Counted from the first letter of the stretch, positions 17,135 through 25,112 are shown. The stretch: DNA of 62,429 nt from Psychroserpens jangbogonensis (GCF_000797465.1 NZ_JSWG01000003.1:1-62429); one strand, 5' to 3'. Notes: generated from the sequence alone by a model not told the origin. Numbers and translations are program-made.

Positions 17135-18274
17135 ATGAAACAAAAGTATAAATTAACTATTTTCATAATAGTTATGTTGTTTTCACATTTAATAACTCAA
17201 GCACAATTTATTACATTCGAACATGATGGTATTGACCGACAATATTTATATCATGAGCCTTCAAATTTAAATGAGAATATGCCTTTGGTATTTGTTATGC
17301 ATGGCTTTACTGGTGATGCTAATAGTATGAGAAGTTATACTGAAATGAATCAAATTGCAAATCAATACGGTTTTGCTGTTTGTTATCCTAGAGGAACCTT
17401 TGATTCGGATGGAAATCGGTTTTGGAATGTTGGATATGATTTTCATCAATCTGAAACCGTAAATGATGTTGGTTTTTTAACTGATTTAGCCGAATATCTT
17501 CAAACTACTCATAATTTGAATCCTGATTATACGTTTGCAACTGGATTTTCTAATGGAGGAGAAATGTGTTACATGCTTGCTTGCCAAGCATATGATACGT
17601 TTAAGGCTGTAGCACCTGTAGCTGGCATGATTATACAAGACATACTAAATGAGTGTGATGATAGTCCACCGATACCTTTGTTTGAAATACATGGCTCTCA
17701 AGATAATGTTACACCATTAACTGGAGATCCAAATAATAATGATGGATGGGGAGCTTATCCTAGTATACCCTTTACAATAAATTATTTTGTGGAAAAAAAT
17801 GAATGTACTTCGGTTGATACTCAAACATTACCAAATATCGATAACTCTGACGGAAGTTTTGTAAATAGTTCAAAGTATTTAAATGGTATTAATAATAATG
17901 AGGTATGGTATTACGAAGTTGTAGGCGGTGGACATGATTGGCCTGGAGCTTGGGGAAATATGGATATTAATGCAGGTGAAGAAGCTTGGTTATTTTTTCA
18001 AAATCATATAGATAATACGCTGTCAATCTCAAGTTTTGAAGATCTAAAAAATACCATACGTATTTTTCCTAATCCTACTAGTAATGTAATTACTATAGAA
18101 ACCAATAATCCGTTGGAACTTAAAGAGATAATTCTTTACAATACTTTAGGCGTAAATTTAAACTTAAAATCAACTGATGGACTTATAGATCTAACCAGCT
18201 TAAATACAGGTGTATATTTATTGAGTGTTAAAACTTCTAACGGCACAATAACAAAAAAAGTTGTAAAAAATTAA
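17135..18274 (+). CDS. T9SS-secreted PHB-depolymerase/feruloyl-esterase-like hydrolase
   Basis: Exported esterase of 379 residues in the LpqC/poly(3-hydroxybutyrate) depolymerase-like alpha/beta hydrolase family: signal peptide (1 to about 23, ending TQAQ), oxyanion-region motif FVMHGFTGDANSM, nucleophile elbow TGFSNGGEMC (Ser about residue 136), Asp in IHGSQDNVTP, and His in GGGHDWPG. The C-terminus (about 305-379, IRIFPNPTSN to KKVVKN) is a type A T9SS sorting domain, so the enzyme is probably exported through the outer membrane. The substrate may be a polyester or plant/algal ester. Confidence 0.85.
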   Translation: MKQKYKLTIFIIVMLFSHLITQAQFITFEHDGIDRQYLYHEPSNLNENMPLVFVMHGFTGDANSMRSYTEMNQIANQYGFAVCYPRGTFDSDGNRFWNVGYDFHQSETVNDVGFLTDLAEYLQTTHNLNPDYTFATGFSNGGEMCYMLACQAYDTFKAVAPVAGMIIQDILNECDDSPPIPLFEIHGSQDNVTPLTGDPNNNDGWGAYPSIPFTINYFVEKNECTSVDTQTLPNIDNSDGSFVNSSKYLNGINNNEVWYYEVVGGGHDWPGAWGNMDINAGEEAWLFFQNHIDNTLSISSFEDLKNTIRIFPNPTSNVITIETNNPLELKEIILYNTLGVNLNLKSTDGLIDLTSLNTGVYLLSVKTSNGTITKKVVKN

Positions 18275-18308
18275 ACTTATTTAAATGTAAAATCATTAAT
18301 GTTTTCAT

Positions 18309-18451
18309 AAGTATATTGTGATTATTAAAAATTGGTAAGAAAGTACTATTTCTTTACTCCATTTTTAATTTATATCTTTAAACATACGATTTGCAACAGC
18401 TAAAACCCTGCGAATTCGTAGCTATACAAAACATATACGAACATGTTGGCA
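18309..18451 (+). repeat. attC-like site, type A, decayed left end
   Basis: The right part is clear: TATACGAACATG and R box GTTGGCA (18445-18451), with the type A tract ATTTATATCTTTAAACA. The left boxes are reduced to AAGTATATTGTGATTA. Confidence 0.6.
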
Positions 18452-18497
18452 GTAATTGTAATGTTCCCTGGTTAACTATTAATTCAATCCATTTACT

Positions 18498-18596
18498 ATG
18501 AGTTTGTTCTTCAATAAGGAAAAGAAAAAAATAACTGGTTTAACTCTCGCTATTATTCTCTTTGTACTACTTGCAATCGGTTGGTTCCTAAAATAA
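18498..18596 (+). CDS. 32-residue single-span membrane protein
   Basis: MSLFFNKEKKKITG followed by one hydrophobic helix ending GWFLK: a charged cytoplasmic head plus one membrane span. It sits directly after the attC-like site and in front of a lipoprotein gene in the same cassette. No family recognised. Confidence 0.45.
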   Translation: MSLFFNKEKKKITGLTLAIILFVLLAIGWFLK

Positions 18597-18658
18597 AGTT
18601 CTGGCTAATCACTATAAAATCCTAATTCTAAATTAGATTAATAAAACAATAAAATATT

Positions 18659-19018
18659 ATGAAAAAATCAATTGTATTAATTTTTGGACTGTTATTATTT
18701 TCTTGTAATAATTCTGAGGAATATGAAAAAATTGAAGGAGAATGGAAGTGTTCTGAATGGATTACAGAATCAACAGGAGAAGACAGGTGTAAAAACAATG
18801 TTTATTTTAACTTCAAAAAAGATAAAACATATTCTTCAAAAATTTCAGGACTTGAAGAATCAGGTGTTTACAAAATTTCAAATGGATTATTATATTCTAC
18901 TCCAACTGGAAAATTAGAGATAGGAGTTGAGATAAATAAATTGAACAAAGATACATTGCAATTCATAATGAGTAGATTCGGAGAAAAAGAAATCCTGACT
19001 TTATTACGAAGTGAATAG
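18659..19018 (+). CDS. small lipocalin-like lipoprotein
   Basis: Lipoprotein of 119 residues with lipobox LLFSC (Cys about residue 16), then IEGEWKCSEWITES, a typical first strand of a small lipocalin-like barrel, and alternating strands to the end. No catalytic motif. Probably outer- or inner-membrane anchored. Ligand unknown. Confidence 0.6.
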   Translation: MKKSIVLIFGLLLFSCNNSEEYEKIEGEWKCSEWITESTGEDRCKNNVYFNFKKDKTYSSKISGLEESGVYKISNGLLYSTPTGKLEIGVEINKLNKDTLQFIMSRFGEKEILTLLRSE

Positions 19019-19030
19019 TAAAAAAACTAC

Positions 19031-19133
19031 TGCCAATAACATGTATAGTTAATTACTGGTAAAGCTTATCCTAAATTAGTTGCTAACCAATTCAGCACAC
19101 GTGCTAAGCAAAGCATACTCGAACATGTTAGCT
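19031..19133 (+). repeat. attC-like recombination site, third central type
   Basis: Left box TGCCAAT (19031-19037; matches the cassette's opening GTTGGCA except the last base), then AACATGTATAGTTAATTAC. The centre carries AGCAC-AC-GTGCT, a different tip from types A and B. Right R box GTTAGCT (19127-19133), the exact complement of AGCTAAC at 20549. Confidence 0.65.
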
Positions 19134-19178
19134 ACCATGATTCAAAAAAAATAATTCGATTATAAATAATAATATATA

Positions 19179-20042
19179 ATGCTAAAACTAATACTATCAT
19201 TTCTGTTTCTTACGATTACTCTTTTCCCGCAAATCATTAATTCGCAGGACATTAAAATAACTACAGGAAGTAAAAATGGAACACTTATAGCAATTGGAGG
19301 CGGAAAACTTAGTGATACTAACATTATGACAGAATTCCGAAAACTAGCAGGCGGAGATTCTGCTAAAATAGTCGTAATACCTACCGCGTTTGTTAGAAAT
19401 AACGAAATAGATACAATGCTGCTAAAAACTAATTTTAAAAAATATGGTATTCCAAATTTTACCATTTTACATACAAGTGATTCTACTATGGCTAATACAG
19501 ATGATTTTGTTAAGCCAATTAAGGAAGCTACAGGGATTTATTTTACTGGTGGTAGACATTGGCGTATTGCAGACAGCTATTTAAATACTAAAGTACATCA
19601 AGAATTGTTGAATCTATTAGACAGAGGAGGTGTAATTGCTGGCTCATCTGCAGGTGCAACTATTCAAGGCTCTTATTTGGCAAGAGGAGATACAAAAAAC
19701 AATCAAATTATGATGGGAGACCATGAAGTTGGATTCGGATTTATTTCAAATATTACAATTGACCAACACGTCTTAGCAAGAAATAGACAATTTGATATGT
19801 TTACAATTCTTAAGAATAAACCTGAGCTTTTAGGTATCGGAATTGATGAGAGCACTGCTATCGTTGTTAAAGGAGATATTCTCGAAGTGATAGGAAAAAG
19901 TTATGTTATTATCTATGATCAATCTTTCTGGTCTGGAGAAGGTTCCGATCTAAAGGAATTACCCAATAAAAATCAATTATTCTATTTTCTTAAAAGTGGT
20001 GATAAATATAATTTAAGAGAACGAAAAGTAATTTGGAATTAA
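19179..20042 (+). CDS. exported cyanophycinase-like S51 peptidase
   Basis: Protein of 287 residues with a signal peptide (about 1-22). The S51/cyanophycinase class I glutamine-amidotransferase-like fold is clear: GTLIAIGGGKLSD, IYFTGGRHWRI, the nucleophile elbow GGVIAGSSAGATIQG (Ser about residue 160), and GFGFISNITIDQHVLARNR with the catalytic His. Cyanophycinases cleave the beta-Asp-Arg polymer cyanophycin to dipeptides; the exported form suggests feeding on external polymer or peptides. I infer this from family membership. Confidence 0.85.
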   Translation: MLKLILSFLFLTITLFPQIINSQDIKITTGSKNGTLIAIGGGKLSDTNIMTEFRKLAGGDSAKIVVIPTAFVRNNEIDTMLLKTNFKKYGIPNFTILHTSDSTMANTDDFVKPIKEATGIYFTGGRHWRIADSYLNTKVHQELLNLLDRGGVIAGSSAGATIQGSYLARGDTKNNQIMMGDHEVGFGFISNITIDQHVLARNRQFDMFTILKNKPELLGIGIDESTAIVVKGDILEVIGKSYVIIYDQSFWSGEGSDLKELPNKNQLFYFLKSGDKYNLRERKVIWN

Positions 20043-20071
20043 AATAGTTAAACATTGTGAATTGCCAAAGT

Positions 20072-20101
20072 TACCAACAACGCTTATATTTCATAATGTC
20101 C
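20072..20101 (+). repeat. truncated attC-like site, left half only
   Basis: R box TACCAAC (20072-20078), then AACGCTTATATTTCATAATG, running straight into the next gene. It is a fusion scar inside the composite cassette 19127-20555. Confidence 0.6.
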
Positions 20102-20113
20102 AACAAATGAACA

Positions 20114-20554
20114 ATGATTAACAGATTAAAATTTTCGATTGATATAAAGGCTGAGAAAACCGCGATATGGAAAGCGCTCTGGAATGAGAGTTGTTATCGC
20201 GAATGGGCCAGTGTGTTCTTTGAAGGGTCTTATGCCGTAACTGATGAATGGAAAGAAGGCAGTAAAGTACATTTCCTTGCTCCAGACCAAAGTGGTATCT
20301 ACAGTTTAATCGAAAAACACATTCCTAATAATATCATACAGTTTAAGCATATTGGAAATGTTGTGAGAGGAATCGAGCAACCCCTTGATGACGAAACAAA
20401 AAAGTGGTCAGGAGCTATAGAAACTTATAAACTAATCAAAGGAAAGGATGCTAACACACTTACAGTTGAAATAGATATCATGGATGAGCATTTGGAATTT
20501 ATGACAAATACATTTCCTCAAGCATTGGACAAGGTGAAAGACAACTGCAGCTAA
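20114..20554 (+). CDS. SRPBCC/AHSA1-family protein ending inside an attC site
   Basis: START-like hydrophobic-ligand fold of 146 residues: ISIDIKAEKTAIWKALW-type start (here FSIDIKAEKTAIWKALWNE), YREWASVFFEGS, and VEIDIMDEHLEFM. Ligand unknown. The last codons, Ser (AGC) and the TAA stop, belong to the R box of the following attC-like site, so the present C-terminus was set by recombination rather than inherited intact. Confidence 0.7.
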   Translation: MINRLKFSIDIKAEKTAIWKALWNESCYREWASVFFEGSYAVTDEWKEGSKVHFLAPDQSGIYSLIEKHIPNNIIQFKHIGNVVRGIEQPLDDETKKWSGAIETYKLIKGKDANTLTVEIDIMDEHLEFMTNTFPQALDKVKDNCS

Positions 20555-20679
20555 CAACCTGTACAATTAAAGTTGAACTTCTACTTCAATTTGAATTAAT
20601 AAATTTAATCATCTGATTTGCTATATCCTATAATCCTGTGATTTTTAGATAGCACAAGTCATACACGAACACGTTAGAC
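20549..20679 (+). repeat. attC-like recombination site, type A
   Basis: Left R box AGCTAAC (20549-20555, overlapping the SRPBCC stop codon), AACCTGTACAATTAA; right R box GTTAGAC (20673-20679). 131 bases. Confidence 0.75.
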
Positions 20680-20686
20680 AACATTT

Positions 20687-21109
20687 ATGAACTTAATAGA
20701 TAATTGGGAAGGTTACTATGAATATGGAGAAGGATACCCTTTACCACAATTCGGTCAGAGAGTGAAAATTAGTGTCAATCTTCAAGGGAATAACGATAGC
20801 TTTATTGGTACAGTTAAAGAAGACAATTCTGAACACTCCGTACCACTTGAAGGAAAAATTAAAGGATTTTCAGAAAATGACTTTATTTCCTTTATAAAAA
20901 AATATCCAAAAATCCCAAGATTAAAGAATTTTGGAAGTTCAGAAAAAGTAATGGATGATGGTCAATTGGAAATTGAGCATTATGGCTATATTGATTCTGC
21001 TTTTGATTCAATTTATGGAACATGGTCAATTACAGATAATGTTCCCGTGGATAATGATGATTATCCAGATACTTCATATGGCATTTGGTTGTTAAAAAGA
21101 GTGAAATAA
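20687..21109 (+). CDS. hypothetical beta-rich protein
   Basis: Acidic protein of 140 residues with no signal peptide or span. Repeated strands suggest a small beta barrel that scores and reports on form rather than catalysis: LIDNWEGYYEYGEGY, RVKISVNLQG, FIGTVKED and a closing SIYGTWSITD...YGIWLLKR. No family recognised. The ATG lies 7 bases after the attC right box, so there is no room for a cassette-internal promoter. Confidence 0.6.
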   Translation: MNLIDNWEGYYEYGEGYPLPQFGQRVKISVNLQGNNDSFIGTVKEDNSEHSVPLEGKIKGFSENDFISFIKKYPKIPRLKNFGSSEKVMDDGQLEIEHYGYIDSAFDSIYGTWSITDNVPVDNDDYPDTSYGIWLLKRVK

Positions 21110-21111
21110 AA

Positions 21112-21265
21112 TACCAACAACGTATATAATTCATTGCGTCTGCCATGCTTACTCGGAAAGCCCTACGGATTACCTTTTCGCTATTTCTTTTTGCTATCTT
21201 AGTCCTCAATGTAACACTCTAGCGAAGTGAATTGGCAAAACAAGACATACACGAACGCGTTGTTC
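21112..21265 (+). repeat. attC-like recombination site, long type B
   Basis: Left R box TACCAAC (21112-21118), AACGTATATAATTCATTGCG; tip strands CGGAAAGCCC and GGATTACC; right R box GTTGTTC (21259-21265). At 154 bases it is the longest site, with extra sequence (about 21211-21245) in the right arm. Confidence 0.75.
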
Positions 21266-21289
21266 TTCAATATGACAAACCGCAAACAA

Positions 21290-21331
21290 ATGATAAAATT
21301 CTTTAGAAAATTAATGAAAGGACAACAATGA
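21290..21331 (+). CDS. 13-codon leader, relic of a DUF6090 N-terminus
   Basis: An ORF reading MIKFFRKLMKGQQ. Its first seven residues are those of the DUF6090 protein at 8506 (MIKFFRK). It ends in an ATGA overlap with the VOC gene, so it could act as a translationally coupled leader. It is more probably a deletion remnant of a DUF6090 gene that now provides the translation start region. Confidence 0.35.
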   Translation: MIKFFRKLMKGQQ

Positions 21332-21753
21332 AAACAACAACATTTCTAACATTTGTAGGTGATCAATGCGGAAAGGCCGAAGAAGCAATAAATTTCTACA
21401 CATCTATATTTCCAAATTCGGAAATTAAAAATATCATAAAATACTTCGAAGGAGAGGCAGGAGGAACACCGGAACTTATCAAATATGGAGTATTTACCTT
21501 AAATGGTACAGAGTACAAGGTTTCCGAAAGTAATTTTAATCACGCTTGGTCATTTACACCAGGAGTATCACTGTTTGTTGAATGCAGCTCTGAAAGTGAA
21601 ATACAAACTTTATTCGAAAAACTTTCTTCAAATGGAGGCCAGGTAATGGTCCCTTTGGATAATTACGACTCAGGAGATTACGGCTTTGGTAAAAAATTCG
21701 GATGGTGTGAAGATAAATATGGTGTTTCTTGGCAACTTAATCTTTCAGAATAA
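21328..21753 (+). CDS. PhnB-like VOC-family protein
   Basis: Glyoxalase-fold protein of 141 residues of the PhnB/3-demethylubiquinone-methyltransferase-like group: AEEAINFYTSIFPNSEI, SLFVECSSESEIQTLFEKL and the closing FGWCEDKYGVSWQLNL are diagnostic. No catalytic assignment is possible. The start overlaps the stop of the short leader by four bases (ATGA). Confidence 0.8.
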   Translation: MKTTTFLTFVGDQCGKAEEAINFYTSIFPNSEIKNIIKYFEGEAGGTPELIKYGVFTLNGTEYKVSESNFNHAWSFTPGVSLFVECSSESEIQTLFEKLSSNGGQVMVPLDNYDSGDYGFGKKFGWCEDKYGVSWQLNLSE

Positions 21754-21806
21754 ATTCGAATTAGAATATAAGCCATCCGACTTAAAAGACTAAACGAAAT
21801 AACGAC

Positions 21807-21937
21807 AATCAACAGCGTATTTAATTAATGCTACTTCTCTACTCCAATTTAAATTATTAACTTTATTCATCTGATTTGCTGCAACTGAAAATGATGTGGA
21901 TTGTTAGTCCCACAAACCATACACGAACACGTTGGCA
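21807..21937 (+). repeat. attC-like recombination site, type A
   Basis: Left R box AATCAAC (21807-21813), AGCGTATTTAATTAATGC; right R box GTTGGCA (21931-21937), 131 bases. This is the last full-length site before the decayed part of the array. Confidence 0.75.
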
Positions 21938-21952
21938 AACATTACAAACTGA

Positions 21953-23011
21953 ATGCAAAAAGTTGAAAAATTCTCACCTGAAATTAATAAAGTATACTTT
22001 ATAGAAAGTCATACTCTTATTCATATTCTTTCAGGTAAAGGAAGTATTCAAGTCGATTTTAAGAATTACTTTGATTGGCAAGAGAAAGCAATATTTTTAG
22101 AAAAAGGGCAATACATTAAGTTCTTATCAAATGATTTTATTGTTAGAAGAATTGAATTCTCGAATGAGCGTAAATTTTATGACAATGAAGTTAGAGTATT
22201 ATTTAAACATTTAATTTCTTTAGGTTATATAGATTTATTAGAATGTGAAGATTGTAACACCTTTCTATCTGAAACGGCATTAACTGACAATTCTGCTAAC
22301 ATTATAGATATCTCTTCTAAACAATGGTATTGGCAAAACCCATTTAAAGCTAACAAAGAAGAATATCAAGTCATCTTTGATGCTAAAGAAATTATTGACG
22401 AAGAGTATTCAAATAATTTATCTAGTAACGACTTAGTAAACCTAATAAATGACAGAGGATATAATGCTCAAGCATTAATTAAGAATAAAATCGGATTATC
22501 AGTTAAAAATTTAGTGAACTCCAAAAGACTAAATGAGAGTCTAAAAGAAGTTGCATTTACAAATAAAAACATTCAAGAAATCTCATATGATTTGGGATTT
22601 AAAGATGACGCCTATTTTAATAGAGTTTTTAAAAACTCTATTGGCCAAACCCCTAAACAGTTTAGAGAAAATTTCGATTTTGAAAACAGAGATTTGTTTT
22701 CACAAGACATTTTAGAACTTCTACAAAAATATCACACACAAGAACGATCACTGGAATTTTATGCCAATAAAATGAACCTTTCTATCAAGACACTTTCTAA
22801 TAAAGTGCAATCTAAAATGAATACTTCTTTAGGCCAACTTATCCGTTTAGAATTAATCAACTCTGCTAAATTGATGATTCTTGAAGGTCAATCTATTACT
22901 TCTATATCAAGACAATTAGGGTTTGAAGAGCCAAATCATTTTTCAAGATTTTTTAAACACTATTCAAAAATCACTCCCACAGAATTTAGAATAAAAAAGT
23001 ACAATTCTTAG
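21953..23011 (+). CDS. AraC-type regulator with two tandem HTH domains
   Basis: Regulator of 352 residues: an N-terminal cupin-like sensing region (about 1-95), then two complete AraC/XylS helix-turn-helix modules. Module 1 (about 160-240) ends DLGFKDDAYFNRVFKNSIGQTPKQFRE; module 2 (about 258-350) ends QLGFEEPNHFSRFFKHYSKITPTEFR. Each shows both HTHs plus the conserved GF...F.R.FK....TP.(Q/E)FR pattern. Usual family members carry one module. It precedes an NTF2-like and a YHS-like gene, its likely targets. ATG 16 bases after the attC right box. Confidence 0.85.
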   Translation: MQKVEKFSPEINKVYFIESHTLIHILSGKGSIQVDFKNYFDWQEKAIFLEKGQYIKFLSNDFIVRRIEFSNERKFYDNEVRVLFKHLISLGYIDLLECEDCNTFLSETALTDNSANIIDISSKQWYWQNPFKANKEEYQVIFDAKEIIDEEYSNNLSSNDLVNLINDRGYNAQALIKNKIGLSVKNLVNSKRLNESLKEVAFTNKNIQEISYDLGFKDDAYFNRVFKNSIGQTPKQFRENFDFENRDLFSQDILELLQKYHTQERSLEFYANKMNLSIKTLSNKVQSKMNTSLGQLIRLELINSAKLMILEGQSITSISRQLGFEEPNHFSRFFKHYSKITPTEFRIKKYNS

Positions 23012-23085
23012 TCCTTTTTTTGTAGCATTCAAACTCTTACTCTCAATCATCTTTGCAGTGTATTAATTCACTAAAAAATAAAAAG

Positions 23086-23442
23086 ATGAATATTAAAGAT
23101 CAAGTAACAAAAATGGACGCTGTAGTTTCAACTGGAGCAGTAGTAGATGCTGTAAAGCAATTTTTTGCTGAAAGTGCTAGCACGTCAGATCATGGACAAG
23201 GAGGAACCACTTCAGACAAAGCTGGAATGGTTGCTAAAATGGAAGGATTTGCTGGAGCAATCGCGAAGGTAAATGGTATTACATTACATCATTCTCTTGT
23301 TGAAGGAAATGTTTCTGCCTCAGAATTCACATTCGATTTTGACATGCAAGATGGTAGTAAAATTTACTGGCATGAAATCATTCGTAGAATATGGAATGAC
23401 GAAGGAAAAGTAATTCAAGAAGAATATTTCAACGCAGAATAA
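23086..23442 (+). CDS. NTF2/SnoaL-like protein
   Basis: Cytoplasmic protein of 118 residues with an NTF2-like cone fold: DAVKQFFAESASTSDHG, a His-Gly-rich loop, then strands ending ISWHEIIRR-like KIYWHEIIRRIWNDEGKVIQEEYF. I use the ATG at 23086; the upstream in-frame TTG is unlikely. Ligand or reaction unknown. Probably co-transcribed with the YHS-like gene 29 bases downstream. Confidence 0.7.
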   Translation: MNIKDQVTKMDAVVSTGAVVDAVKQFFAESASTSDHGQGGTTSDKAGMVAKMEGFAGAIAKVNGITLHHSLVEGNVSASEFTFDFDMQDGSKIYWHEIIRRIWNDEGKVIQEEYFNAE

Positions 23443-23471
23443 TAAAACAATAACAATTTAAGATTAGAAAA

Positions 23472-23945
23472 ATGAAAACATTAAAAAGAGCATCACTAGT
23501 ATTATTAGCATTTCTATTTACAATTAGTCTATCTGCTCAAGATAGAATGGCGAACAATGTAGATAACAGTACCATTCACCTACAGGGTTATAGTCCAGTA
23601 TCATATTTAGATTTAGGAATTGCTCAAAAAGGATTAAAGGAGTTTAAGTCTGTACATGAAAACATAGTTTATTATTTCACATCAGTTGAACAAAAAATGA
23701 CGTTTGATAACAATCCAAACAAATATAAACCTCAGTATGGAGGGTTTTGTGCCTTTGGAATCTATGCAGGTGCAAAATTTAGACCAGATCCAAATAAGTT
23801 CATTGTAAAAGATGGAAAGTATTTCCTTTTCTTATATGACCTCAATTTAGATGCTCAACAATTATGGTTAAGTGAACACAATCATAACAAACTCGTCGCT
23901 GGAGCAACTAAAAACTGGAAAAAATTAAGCTTGACATTCAACTAA
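23472..23945 (+). CDS. exported YHS-domain protein
   Basis: Protein of 157 residues with a signal peptide (about 1-22, ending SLSAQ). The YHS-like pattern is visible: LQGYSPVSYLDLG, IVYYFTSVEQKMTFDNNPNKYKPQYGGFCAFG. YHS domains are found in metal-dependent or copper-related proteins, and this group is widespread and uncharacterised. A strong terminator follows. Confidence 0.75.
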   Translation: MKTLKRASLVLLAFLFTISLSAQDRMANNVDNSTIHLQGYSPVSYLDLGIAQKGLKEFKSVHENIVYYFTSVEQKMTFDNNPNKYKPQYGGFCAFGIYAGAKFRPDPNKFIVKDGKYFLFLYDLNLDAQQLWLSEHNHNKLVAGATKNWKKLSLTFN

Positions 23946-23949
23946 CGTC

Positions 23950-24080
23950 AGCTGACAATGTGATTAAGTAATAGCGATTTGAGTTTTAATTCAAATCGCT
24001 ATTACTTTTTATTTGCGTAAATTATTTTCTGAAAAGTAGTAGTCATAAATTCGCTAAACTCATACACAAACACATTAGCA
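23950..24080 (+). repeat. decayed attC-like site
   Basis: The left box is reduced to AGCTGACAATGTG; the right arm survives as CATACACAAACACATTAGCA. The middle is occupied by the terminator. Together with the next remnant it fills the gene-free stretch 23946-24350. Confidence 0.5.
23967..24011 (+). terminator. rho-independent terminator
   Basis: A 16-base perfect stem (AGTAATAGCGATTTGA at 23967-23982 with its complement at 23991-24006), 8-base loop, then TTTTT. It ends the AraC-NTF2-YHS unit and interrupts the decayed attC-like site there. Confidence 0.85.
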
Positions 24081-24155
24081 TCAATTATAAATCACATTTT
24101 CTCAATTGAAGAACATTTATAAATCAACAATGAATATCAGATTAATTAGTTGTAG

Positions 24156-24284
24156 ACTATAACTTGTTTAATTCTTGCTTCACTCCTACTTCAATTTAAA
24201 TTTATATATTTAATCTTCTGATTTGCATCGACTGAAATTCCTTAGAAATCTAAGTCGCCAAATCGTACAAGAACACCTTATGGG
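24156..24284 (+). repeat. decayed attC-like site, type A, no gene before it
   Basis: The type A centre CTTCACTCCTACTTCAATTT is well preserved. The ends are worn (ACTATAACTTGTTTAATTC on the left, CGTACAAGAACACCTTATG on the right). With the preceding site only 75 bases away, this looks like a cassette that has lost its gene. Confidence 0.55.
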
Positions 24285-24350
24285 CAATTACTTTTTTGAT
24301 AGGAATGTACATTGTTTTTGAGTGATGTGATAATAAAATAATAGATTTTG

Positions 24351-25112
24351 ATGGACAAAACAGATAGTAATTATAAAGTTGGCGATTTAATTTATGATGC
24401 CAATATTTATGATGGAATGAATACCAATCTAGCTGATTTGGACTTTTACAAGCGGTGGCTACCAAAAAACAAGAATGCTCGTATCCTTGAGCTTTGTTGT
24501 GGTACAGGCAGACTTACTATTCCAATTGCAAAGGATGGATATGATATTAGTGGAGTAGATAACATGCCTTCAATGCTTGAACAAGCAAAAACAAAAGCGT
24601 CCGAAGGAGGATTAGATGTAGAATTTATTGAAGCAGATATTAGAACTTTAAATCTACCAGAAAAATTCGACCTTATTTTTATTCCATTTAATTCAATCCA
24701 TCATTTATATAAAAATGACGATTTATTTAAGGCCTTTAAAGCTGTAAACAATCATCTCAAAGATGGAGGTTTATTTCTGTTAGATTGCTTTAATCCGAAT
24801 ATTCAATTTATTGTTGAGGGTGAAAAAGAACAAAAAGAAATTGCTAAATATACCACCAACGATGGAAGAGACATATTGATAAAGCAGATCATGCGATATG
24901 AAAATAAAACTCAGATTAATCGCATAGAATGGCAATATTATATAAATGGTAAGTTTGATTCGATTCAAAATTTGGATATGAGATTGTATTTCCCTCAAGA
25001 ATTAGATTCATATCTGGAATGGAATGGTTTTAATATTATTAATAAGTTTGGAGGTTTTGAAGAAGAAGCATTTAATGATCATTCGTTAAAACAGATATTT
25101 GTTTGTCAATAA
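24351..25112 (+). CDS. class I SAM-dependent methyltransferase
   Basis: Protein of 253 residues. Motif I ILELCCGTGRLTIPIAKDG, an acidic residue after motif II (SGVDNMPSML), motif post-I IEADIRTLNL and motif IV FDLIFIPFNSIHHL are present. Substrate is unknown; the C-terminal WQYYINGKFDSIQNLDMRLYFPQEL resembles small-molecule methyltransferases. I use the ATG at 24351 rather than the TTG three bases earlier. Confidence 0.8.
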   Translation: MDKTDSNYKVGDLIYDANIYDGMNTNLADLDFYKRWLPKNKNARILELCCGTGRLTIPIAKDGYDISGVDNMPSMLEQAKTKASEGGLDVEFIEADIRTLNLPEKFDLIFIPFNSIHHLYKNDDLFKAFKAVNNHLKDGGLFLLDCFNPNIQFIVEGEKEQKEIAKYTTNDGRDILIKQIMRYENKTQINRIEWQYYINGKFDSIQNLDMRLYFPQELDSYLEWNGFNIINKFGGFEEEAFNDHSLKQIFVCQ

